Positions 6,322 to 11,809 of a stretch of 11,809 nucleotides of DNA are shown one piece after another. This stretch comes from Pseudomonadota bacterium (lineage in GTDB: Bacteria; Pseudomonadota; Alphaproteobacteria; Rhizobiales; Xanthobacteraceae): assembly GCA_023390695.1 (NCBI GenBank), contig JAEWCJ010000140.1, forward strand, positions 1 through 11,809, read 5' to 3'. The first letter of the stretch is position 1. Each line of letters begins with the position of its first letter. Under the pieces are notes generated by a model that had not been told where the DNA came from, made no database searches, and saw nothing but the letters and a program-made list of their open reading frames with translations. A program made the position numbers and the translations under genes.

Positions 6322-6561
6322 ATGGCAGACACCAAGACGCTCGATGTCCTGATGGAACGCGCAGCCTCATGGCTCGAGGAAGCGCAGGCGGAACTTGTCC
6401 GTTTTATGATCGACACCGAAGCCAAGCATTTTGGTGTGTATCGTCTGAACAATGCCGAACGCGCAGCCATCCAAAAGGGCCTTGAAGATATCGCGGCTGG
6501 GCGCTTTGCCAGCGACGAGGAAGCTGCCGACCTGTTTGCGCGCTATCGCCGCACGGCATGA
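6322..6561 (+). CDS. putative antitoxin of a ParE/RelE-type toxin-antitoxin pair
   Basis: 79-residue acidic protein. Assigned as an antitoxin because its stop overlaps the start of a ParE/RelE-like toxin frame (ATGA, 6558-6561) and because its C-terminal part (AERAAIQKGLEDIAAGRFASDEEAADLFARYR, in two pieces: 45-60 and 61-76) has the helix-plus-acidic-tail form of antitoxins that wrap a ParE toxin. The ~40 N-terminal residues are helical (MERAASWLEEAQAELVRFM) and do not show a clear ribbon-helix-helix or Phd pattern that I can name. It would normally neutralise the toxin and repress its own promoter. There is no ribosome site; expression from a leaderless message is proposed. The toxin is frameshifted, so the gene may be a relic under relaxed constraint. 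Confidence 0.75.
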   Translation: MADTKTLDVLMERAASWLEEAQAELVRFMIDTEAKHFGVYRLNNAERAAIQKGLEDIAAGRFASDEEAADLFARYRRTA

Positions 6562-6853
6562 AGGTCCGGTTCTCCGAATCCGCGGCTGCCGACCTTCGTG
6601 ACATTCTTTCCTTTCTGACCGACGTCAATCCATCTGTAGCTACGCGCGCCTCAGTCAGGCCATCGAGATAACCATAAATCAAATTTCTGAATTTCCCGAC
6701 TCGGCGCAAGCTACCGATGAACCAGCCATTCGCATGGCGCCGGCAGGCCGATTTCCATATCTGATTTTCTACACGAGAATTGAGAACGAGGTGCACGTGG
6801 TTCGCGTTCTGCACGGTGCGCGGCAACGGCCGTGGGAGCAAAACCAAGAATAG
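6558..6853 (+). pseudogene. ParE/RelE-type toxin gene broken by a frameshift
   Basis: The ATG at 6558 opens MKVRFSESAAADLRDILSFL, a typical ParE N-terminus (beta strand, then a helix with A-x-x-DL). This frame runs to ...VNPSVATR (codon ending 6647) and then hits TAA at 6669. From about 6650 the family sequence resumes in another frame: LSQAIEITINQISEFPD, then GRFPYLIFYTR and VVRVLHGARQRPWEQ, ending at TAG 6851-6853. The total of 296 bases is one short of 99 codons, so a single lost base near 6640-6650 explains everything. An intact product would be 98 residues, normal for ParE, which poisons DNA gyrase; RelE-like members cut mRNA. The DNA is less GC-rich than its neighbours, hinting at transfer. 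A sequencing error is the main alternative. Confidence 0.82.
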
Positions 6854-6861
6854 CGCCTGTG

Positions 6862-8037
6862 CTACCGCACCAGTTCCCGCATCGCCTGATCCAGCCCGTC
6901 CAGGGTGAGCGGATACATGCGGCCGCCCATCAACTGCTTCATCATGCGGATCGATTGCGTATAATCCCATTCGCTCTCCGGCACCGGATTGAGCCAGACG
7001 CAGGCGGGGTAGGTGCGCGTGATGCGCTCCATCCAGACCTGCCCCGGCTCCTCGTTCATGTGCTCGACCGAACCGCCCGGCATCACGATCTCATACGGCG
7101 ACATCGACGCGTCGCCGACGAAGATCACCTTGTAGTCGTGCGGATAGGTGTGCATCACGTCGAAGGTCGGCGTCGTCTCCTGCCAGCGCCGCTGGTTCTC
7201 CTTCCACACCCGCTCATAGAGGCAATTGTGGAAGTAGAAATGCTCCATATGCTTGAACTCGGCGCGCGCCGCGGAAAACAGCTCCGCGGTCGACTGGATG
7301 TGCCAGTCCATCGAGCCGCCGACATCGAAGAACAGCAGCACCTTCACGGCATTGTGCCGCTCCGGCCGCATGTGGATGTCGAGATAGCCCTTGTGCGCGG
7401 TGCCCTTGATGGTGCCGTCGAGATCGAGTTCGTCGGCCGAGCCGGTGCGGGCGAATTTGCGCAGGCGGCGCAGCGCCACCTTGATGTTGCGTGTGCCAAG
7501 CTCGACGTCGTCGTCGAAATCCCTGAACTCGCGCCTGTCCCAGACCTTGACCGCGCGGCGATGCGTGCTTTCCCCGCCGATACGGATTCCCTCCGGGTTG
7601 TAACCGGAATTGCCGAAAGGCGAGGTGCCGCCGGTGCCGATCCATTTGCTGCCGCCCTGATGCCGGCCCTTCTGTTCGGCGAGGCGCTTGCGCAGGGTTT
7701 CCATCAGCTTGTCGAGACCGCCCAGCGCCTCGATCTGCTTCTTTTCCTCCTCGGTGAGGAATTTCTCGGTCAGCTTGCGCAGCCATTCTTCCGGGATCTC
7801 GGCCGTGAGCGCCTCGTCGCTCATCAGTTCGAGGCCCTTGAAGACATGGCCGAACACGCGGTCGAACTTGTCGAGATTGCGCTCGTCCTTCACCAGCAGG
7901 GCGCGGGACAGATAGTAGAAATCGTCGACCCGGCGCGAGGCGAGATCGGCGTCCAGCGCCTCCATCAGGCTCAGATATTCGCGCAGCGTCACCGGCACGC
8001 CGGCCGACCTCAGCTCGCTGAAAAACGTCATGAACAT
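6862..8037 (-). CDS. CoxE-type VWA domain protein
   Basis: 391-residue cytoplasmic protein of the COG3825/CoxE-like VWA group. Such proteins usually act with a MoxR-type AAA+ ATPase as a metal- or cofactor-insertion chaperone; the client here is unknown. Residues 1-125 form a helical, charged region (FFSELRSAGVPVTLREYLSLMEAL is the family's standard opening, 5-28 in part); 130-150 hold a glycine-rich GTGGTSPFGNSGYNPEG segment; the VWA fold covers about 225-375. The MIDAS site is DVGGS (D238-S242), with glycine where classical VWA proteins have the first serine (DxSxS); a later acidic position is D309 in VGDAS. Start: ATG 8037, with AGGG about 8 bases upstream; M3 (8031) is a weaker choice. 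No ATPase gene is adjacent: upstream is a divergent PilZ gene. Its 3' end is duplicated at 4338-4420 and 6100-6138. Confidence 0.9.
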   Translation of the reverse strand: MFMTFFSELRSAGVPVTLREYLSLMEALDADLASRRVDDFYYLSRALLVKDERNLDKFDRVFGHVFKGLELMSDEALTAEIPEEWLRKLTEKFLTEEEKKQIEALGGLDKLMETLRKRLAEQKGRHQGGSKWIGTGGTSPFGNSGYNPEGIRIGGESTHRRAVKVWDRREFRDFDDDVELGTRNIKVALRRLRKFARTGSADELDLDGTIKGTAHKGYLDIHMRPERHNAVKVLLFFDVGGSMDWHIQSTAELFSAARAEFKHMEHFYFHNCLYERVWKENQRRWQETTPTFDVMHTYPHDYKVIFVGDASMSPYEIVMPGGSVEHMNEEPGQVWMERITRTYPACVWLNPVPESEWDYTQSIRMMKQLMGGRMYPLTLDGLDQAMRELVR

Positions 8038-8228
8038 CGGCGTACCCTGTAACCTCGCACCCGCTTCGCCGGACTGTCATCGCAGCTATCGGCGACAAAG
8101 TCCGCATTCCGGATCGATAATTCAATCGGTACCGGTAGATAAATATTAACTTTAGATTGCGCCCGTTTTTCGCAGCGCGGCCTTGATTTTTCGCTGGCAG
8201 ACAACCCTCCGCAGGCAAGGCAAGGGCG
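8038..8228. other. divergent intergenic region between the VWA and PilZ genes
   Basis: 191 bases separate the two divergent start codons, so promoters for both must lie here. An AT-rich block at 8117-8160 (including TAGATAAATATTAAC) contains several possible -10 elements on both strands. A GGTACC-centred palindrome (CGGTACCG, 8127-8134) lies beside it. I could not choose unique promoters. AAGG near 8217-8220 is the likely PilZ ribosome site. Confidence 0.45.
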
Positions 8229-8867
8229 ATGCTGATCAAGCCGACAGACTCGACAAAGGACCATTTGGCGCAGGCAACCTGGCGCAATATCCGCACCCCC
8301 GCCAGTATCGCCGGGCGTTACAGCATCGCCAACAAGCGCAATATCCGGGGCGAACGCCGCGAATTCGCCTGCCGCACCGTCAGCATCTCCACCGAAGCCA
8401 TTGCGCTGACCGGCCCGGTCCGCGGCACCGCCGGCGAACGCGTGATCGCGCATTTCGACGAACTGGGGAAAATCGACGGGCAGATCGTGCGGCTGGTCCG
8501 GGACGGCTTTGTCATGAGCGTCAGGTTGCCCGACGCCGAGCGCGCCCGGCTCGCCAGCAAGATCGACTGGCTCGACCGGCACAAGAATTACCGGCTGCCG
8601 GACGACCGCAAACACAGGCGCATCATCCCGAAACGCCCGCACTCCACCGTGATGCTCGCCGACGGCACCGTCATGGGCTGTTTCGTTATCGACATGTCGG
8701 TGTCGGGCGTGGCGGTCTCCGCGGACATCACCGTGCAGCTGGGCGACGTGCTCGCCGTCGGCAAGGTCATCGGCCGCGTGGTGCGGATCTTTCCCGAGGG
8801 GTTTGCGCTGCGGTTCATCGAGCTGCAGCACCCCGACCAGCTCGAATCGTGGCTGATCCAGATCTGA
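8229..8867 (+). CDS. tandem PilZ domain protein (cyclic-di-GMP receptor candidate)
   Basis: 212-residue soluble protein without signal or membrane segment. The C-terminal half (about 125-200) is a PilZ domain with both c-di-GMP-binding signatures: R127-x3-R131 (RKHRR) and D155-x-S157-x2-G160 (DMSVSG), followed by the expected beta strands (GRVVRIFPEGFALRFIE, 182-198). The N-terminal half (about 38-105) looks like a second, degenerate PilZ barrel: RGERR (40-44) is present, but the (D/N)xSxxG signature is replaced by TVSIST, while GQIVRLVRDGFVMSVRL mirrors the strands of the second domain. One functional site is therefore expected, the other domain probably being structural or regulatory. Two-domain PilZ proteins of this size are common in Bradyrhizobium-like bacteria. 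Target process (motility, polysaccharide) is unknown; it is a single-gene unit here. Confidence 0.88.
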   Translation: MLIKPTDSTKDHLAQATWRNIRTPASIAGRYSIANKRNIRGERREFACRTVSISTEAIALTGPVRGTAGERVIAHFDELGKIDGQIVRLVRDGFVMSVRLPDAERARLASKIDWLDRHKNYRLPDDRKHRRIIPKRPHSTVMLADGTVMGCFVIDMSVSGVAVSADITVQLGDVLAVGKVIGRVVRIFPEGFALRFIELQHPDQLESWLIQI

Positions 8868-8890
8868 GCGCGGCTCTCTGTCTCCCCATC

Positions 8891-8913
8891 TTGGCAACGC
8901 CGCCAATCGGCGT
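8891..8913. promoter_or_regulatory. two overlapping palindromes between the PilZ gene and the molybdenum hydroxylase operon
   Basis: TTGGC-N6-GCCAA (8891-8906) overlaps ACGCCG-N5-CGGCGT (8897-8913). Either the second is a short terminator stem for the PilZ gene (followed by a pyrimidine-rich AAGCTTCTCTTT) or the first is an operator for the operon starting at 9025. The two structures are mutually exclusive as RNA. Confidence 0.35.
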
Positions 8914-8937
8914 AAGCTTCTCTTTGGAATAGCTCCA

Positions 8938-8957
8938 GGGAGGCGGTGGCGCCTCCC
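8938..8957 (+). other. hairpin in the leader of the molybdenum hydroxylase operon
   Basis: GGGAGGCG (8938-8945) pairs perfectly with CGCCTCCC (8950-8957) around a GTGG loop. There is no T-run. It lies 67 bases before the first start codon and could occur in the 5' leader. It does not show the larger architecture of a molybdenum-cofactor riboswitch that I could recognise. Confidence 0.35.
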
Positions 8958-9024
8958 GGACGGACAAGGCGGCACGGCCGTCACGCCGAAGCCGCCCCGC
9001 ACACGAACCTGGGGAGGTTTCGCT

Positions 9025-9495
9025 ATGGCTGTCTCTAAATCACTGACCGTGAACGGCAAGAAGGTGTCGATCCGCATCGACGACCCGGAAATGCCGCTGC
9101 TCTATGCGCTGCGCGACAATCTCGCATTGAAAGGCCCGCGCTTCGGCTGCGGTCTCGCGCAATGCGGCTCCTGCACCGTGCATGTCGACGGCAAGGCGGT
9201 GCGCTCCTGCGCTGTGCCGCTGTCCTCGCTCACCGACAAGCAGAGAATCGTGACTCTGGAGGGATTGGGGACGCCGCAGAAGCCGCATCCGGTGCAGCGT
9301 GCCTTCATCGAGGAACAGGCCGCGCAATGCGGCTATTGCATCAACGGCATGATCATGGAGTCGGCCGCCCTCCTCGCCACCAACAAGAAGCCGAGCGAGG
9401 ACCAGATCAAGGAGGCGCTGAAGAACAATCTGTGCCGCTGCGGCACGCATGCGCGGATCGTGAAAGCGGTCAAGCGCGCATCGGCCAGCGCGTGA
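9025..9495 (+). CDS. [2Fe-2S] subunit of a xanthine dehydrogenase-family molybdenum hydroxylase (IorA-like)
   Basis: 156-residue small electron-transfer subunit. Eight cysteines hold two [2Fe-2S] clusters: the plant-ferredoxin-type set C42, C47, C50, C62 (GCGLAQCGSCTVHVDG) and the helical-domain set C102, C105, C137, C139 (QCGYCINGM and LCRCGTH). Electrons pass from the molybdenum centre of the large subunit through these clusters to an outside acceptor. Length and order match IorA of isoquinoline 1-oxidoreductase and related aldehyde or nicotinate dehydrogenases. ATG 9025 follows GGGGAGG (9011-9017) at 7 bases. No signal peptide is present, so it is probably carried out with the Tat-targeted large subunit. 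The next gene begins 11 bases after its stop, a tight operon. Confidence 0.94.
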   Translation: MAVSKSLTVNGKKVSIRIDDPEMPLLYALRDNLALKGPRFGCGLAQCGSCTVHVDGKAVRSCAVPLSSLTDKQRIVTLEGLGTPQKPHPVQRAFIEEQAAQCGYCINGMIMESAALLATNKKPSEDQIKEALKNNLCRCGTHARIVKAVKRASASA

Positions 9496-9506
9496 GGGAG
9501 GCGATC

Positions 9507-11711
9507 ATGAACCATCATCTCTCACGCCGCCAGATCCTGAAGAGCGCCGGCGCGCTCGTCGTCTCCTTCTCGTTCGCAGGAAAGGTCACCGAGGCGTTCG
9601 CACAAGGCGCGGCCGCGGCCAAATCGCTGGCGCTCACCGAGGTCGATTCCTTCCTGCAGATCGACAAGAAGGGCATGGTGACGCTATTCACCGGCAAGGT
9701 CGATCTCGGCACCGGCATCCGCACCGCGCTCGCACAGATGTGCGCGGAGGAACTCGACGTGCCGTTCAACGCGGTGACGCTGGTTACCGGCGACACCGCA
9801 TTGACGCCGGACCAGGGCAATACCTGGGGCAGCCTCACCGTGCAGGCGGCCGGCATCCAGATCCGCAACGCGGCGGCGACCGCCCGTAACGCGCTGCTCG
9901 ACGAGGCGGCGAAGAAACTGGGCGTTCCCCGCGACGGGCTGACGGTCACCAACGGCGTCATTTCCGGCGGCGGCAAGAAGACCAGCTATGCCGACCTGAT
10001 CGGCGGCAGGTCGTTCGCGCTCAAGGTCGACGAGAAGACGAAGACCAAGGACCCGAAGGACTACAAGATCGTCGGCAAGCCGGTCCCGCGCGTCGACATT
10101 CCCGGCAAGGTCACCGCGCAATTCACCTACATGCAGGATTTCCGCGTGCCCGGCATGCTGCATGGGCGGGTGGTGCGGCCGCCGGCCTATGGCGCGACGC
10201 TGGAAAGCGTCGACGAGGGCTCGGTGAAGGCCATTCCGGGCGTGCAGGTCATCCGCGAGAAGAACTTCCTCGCGGTCGTGGCGCCCAGCGAATGGTCGGC
10301 GATCAAGGCGGCGCGGCAACTGAAGGCGACCTGGTCGAAAGCGCAAACGCTGCCCGAGCAGAGCAAGCTCTGGGAGCATGTGCGCACGACCAAGGTGGCG
10401 CAGGACCAGGTCACCAGCAATGTCGGCAACACGCAGATCGCGCTGGAGAAGGACGGCCGCAAATTGGCGGCGACCTACGATTTCGCCGTGAACCTGCACG
10501 GCTCGATCGGCCCCTCCTGCGCGGTCGCCGAATTCAAGGACGGCAAGCTGACCTCCTGGTCGGCCTCGCAGGCGACGCACGCCTTGCGCCGGCAGCTTGC
10601 GCAGGCCTTCGGCATGCCGGTGGAGAATGTGCGCTGCATCTATTTCGAGGGCGCCGGCTGCTACGGCCGCAACGGCCACGAAGATGCGGCGGCCGATGCC
10701 GCCATTCTCGCGAAGGCCACCGGCAAGCCGGTGCGCGTGCAATGGTCGCGCGCCGACGAGCATGGCTGGGAGCCGATGGGTCCGCCGACGCTGATCGATC
10801 TGCGGGCGGCGATCGACGGCAGCGGCAATGTCAGCGCCTGGGAATCCGATTTCTTCATTCCGCAGCAGACGGCGGGAAGCTTCCTCGTGCCGCTGACCGG
10901 CGCGGTGCTGGCCGGACTGCCGCAGAAAGACGACATCGCGCCGGGCAATGTGCATCAGAACTCGGCGATTCCGTACAAGTTCGCGAATGTGCGGACCGTC
11001 TGCCGGCGCCTGGAGACCACGCCGTTCCGCCCGTCCTGGATCAGGACGCCGGGGCGGATGCAGAACACCTATGCCAACGAGTGCTTCATGGACGAGCTGG
11101 CGGCGGCGGCGAAAGCCGATCCGTTCGACTTCCGCCTGAAATATATCGATGACAAGCGCGGCATCGAATTGCTGGAACGCCTCGCCAAGCTCGCCAAATG
11201 GGAGAAGCGCCCGTCACCGGCCGGCGGCCAGTCCGGCAATATCCTGAAGGGGCGCGGCATGAGTTACGTGAAATACGAGCTCGTGCGCACCTATGTCGGC
11301 ATCGTGGCGGATGTGGAAGTCGACCGCACCACCGGCAGGATCCGGGTGCCGAAAGTCTATCTCGCGCATGATTGCGGCCAGATCATCAATCCGGACGGGC
11401 TGAGGAACCAGCTCGACGGCAACGTGATCCAGACCGTCAGCCGCGTGCTGATGGAGGAGGTGAAATGGGATCGCTCCATGGTCACCACGCTGGATTGGGC
11501 GAGCTATCCGATCCTGACCTTCCCGGACATTCCGGAGATGGTCTACGACCTGATCGACCGCCCCAACGAACGGCCCTGGGGCGCGGGCGAGCCGGCGGCG
11601 GCGGTGGTGCCGTCGGCGGTCTCGAATGCGGTCTTCGACGCAACCGGCGTGCGGCTGCGCTCGATCCCCTACACGCCCGCCAAGGTGAAGGCCGCGCTTG
11701 GATCGGCCTGA
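9507..11711 (+). CDS. molybdopterin-binding subunit of a xanthine dehydrogenase-family oxidoreductase (IorB-like)
   Basis: 734-residue catalytic subunit that would hydroxylate an aldehyde or N-heteroaromatic compound with water-derived oxygen at a molybdenum cofactor. The N-terminus has a Tat signal (LSRRQILKSAGALVVSFSF, 5-23, cleavage near AFA at 32), so the complex acts in the periplasm. The aldehyde oxidase/xanthine dehydrogenase a/b hammerhead domain lies about 185-277, between molybdenum-binding segments; GAGCYGRNG (382-390) is a cofactor-contact loop, and E695 in WGAGEPAA is the expected catalytic glutamate. Length fits single-chain IorB-type subunits (700-780). ATG 9507 has AGGGAGG at 9495-9501; the same frame is open far upstream but overlaps the previous gene out of phase. 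A strong terminator follows, so no cytochrome c or maturation gene is in this operon. Substrate cannot be read from sequence. Confidence 0.93.
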   Translation: MNHHLSRRQILKSAGALVVSFSFAGKVTEAFAQGAAAAKSLALTEVDSFLQIDKKGMVTLFTGKVDLGTGIRTALAQMCAEELDVPFNAVTLVTGDTALTPDQGNTWGSLTVQAAGIQIRNAAATARNALLDEAAKKLGVPRDGLTVTNGVISGGGKKTSYADLIGGRSFALKVDEKTKTKDPKDYKIVGKPVPRVDIPGKVTAQFTYMQDFRVPGMLHGRVVRPPAYGATLESVDEGSVKAIPGVQVIREKNFLAVVAPSEWSAIKAARQLKATWSKAQTLPEQSKLWEHVRTTKVAQDQVTSNVGNTQIALEKDGRKLAATYDFAVNLHGSIGPSCAVAEFKDGKLTSWSASQATHALRRQLAQAFGMPVENVRCIYFEGAGCYGRNGHEDAAADAAILAKATGKPVRVQWSRADEHGWEPMGPPTLIDLRAAIDGSGNVSAWESDFFIPQQTAGSFLVPLTGAVLAGLPQKDDIAPGNVHQNSAIPYKFANVRTVCRRLETTPFRPSWIRTPGRMQNTYANECFMDELAAAAKADPFDFRLKYIDDKRGIELLERLAKLAKWEKRPSPAGGQSGNILKGRGMSYVKYELVRTYVGIVADVEVDRTTGRIRVPKVYLAHDCGQIINPDGLRNQLDGNVIQTVSRVLMEEVKWDRSMVTTLDWASYPILTFPDIPEMVYDLIDRPNERPWGAGEPAAAVVPSAVSNAVFDATGVRLRSIPYTPAKVKAALGSA

Positions 11712-11743
11712 GCCGAGCCGGCCCCGGCATTGCGACAAAGAGC

Positions 11744-11770
11744 AAGGGGCGCCCGTCCGGCGCCCCTTTT
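11744..11770 (+). terminator. Rho-independent terminator of the molybdenum hydroxylase operon
   Basis: A 10-base-pair stem (11744-11753 with 11759-11768, AAGGGGCGCC/GGCGCCCCTT) with a CGTCC loop is followed by TTTTATAAT, starting 32 bases after the stop codon. This is a classical intrinsic terminator. On the other strand the stem is followed by a partly T-rich stretch, so it could serve both directions. Confidence 0.88.
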
Positions 11771-11785
11771 ATAATGTTCCGTCCC

Positions 11786-11809
11786 TTATTTCCGCCCAAA
11801 CCTCCGTGC
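11786..11809 (-). CDS. possible C-terminal end of a convergent gene (partial)
   Basis: Reading leftward from the window edge, one minus-strand frame gives ARRFGRK and then TAA at 11786-11788, 16 bases beyond the terminator. A convergent gene ending beside a bidirectional terminator is plausible and the basic tail is gene-like, but seven codons cannot establish it and no family is recognised. Confidence 0.22.
   Translation of the reverse strand, partial: ARRFGRK

Noticed and set aside
6137..6370. 77-residue minus-strand open frame between the flavoprotein and antitoxin genes
   Set aside because: It crosses the 15-bp hairpin and the antitoxin promoter, has no ribosome site and no recognisable motif.
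6832..8052. 406-residue plus-strand frame opposite the VWA gene
   Set aside because: The minus-strand protein has recognisable family motifs and a ribosome site; this frame has neither.
9162..9506. upstream extension of the molybdopterin subunit frame by about 115 codons
   Set aside because: It overlaps the [2Fe-2S] subunit gene in another phase; the ATG at 9507 has a strong ribosome site and is followed directly by a Tat signal.
9684..10955. 423-residue minus-strand frame inside the molybdopterin subunit gene
   Set aside because: Antisense shadow, typical repetitive R/H/D composition, no start signal.

Overview
The window looks like chromosomal DNA of a GC-rich alphaproteobacterium, probably Hyphomicrobiales near Bradyrhizobium, Rhodopseudomonas or Afipia. 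This is inferred from base composition, gene families (DUF6455, CoxE-type VWA protein, tandem PilZ, Tat-exported molybdenum hydroxylase) and a FixK/FNR-type box before hemN. No rRNA, tRNA, CRISPR array, integrase or transposase was seen.

Layout. 1-252: non-coding, opening with a 71-base inverted repeat that looks like a dispersed element. 253-2091 (+): Kef-type (CPA2) cation/proton antiporter with a TrkA-N domain. 2149-3489 (+): hemN, oxygen-independent coproporphyrinogen III dehydrogenase, with a FixK/FNR box just upstream. 3500-3751 (-): small four-cysteine DUF6455 protein with an imperfect FixK-like box. 3826-4299 (-): YaiI/YqxD (DUF188) protein. 4300-4742: non-coding, less GC-rich, holding a decayed piece of a VWA gene and a candidate promoter. 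4743-6065 (+): Tat-exported flavoprotein of the flavocytochrome c sulfide dehydrogenase family. 6066-6321: hairpins and a second VWA-gene remnant. 6322-6853 (+): antitoxin gene plus a frameshifted ParE/RelE toxin. 6862-8037 (-): intact CoxE-type VWA gene. 8229-8867 (+): tandem-PilZ protein. 9025-11711 (+): two-gene operon for a molybdenum hydroxylase ([2Fe-2S] subunit and Tat-exported molybdopterin subunit), closed by a strong terminator. A convergent gene may enter at the right edge.

Working together. Most genes are single-gene units; the only clear operons are the molybdenum hydroxylase pair and the toxin-antitoxin pair. hemN and DUF6455 end 10 bases apart and may both answer to low oxygen through FixK-like regulators. 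The flavoprotein and the molybdenum hydroxylase are both periplasmic redox enzymes by their Tat signals, yet neither has a cytochrome partner in view.

Most unusual structure: the 3' end of the intact VWA gene is echoed twice to its left, at 4338-4420 and 6100-6138, both in the same orientation. Each echo lies immediately left of a gene block (the flavoprotein; the toxin-antitoxin pair). This is what would be expected if DNA had entered the 3' end of this gene twice, each time displacing the old end. That history is inferred; the similarity itself is visible in the sequence.
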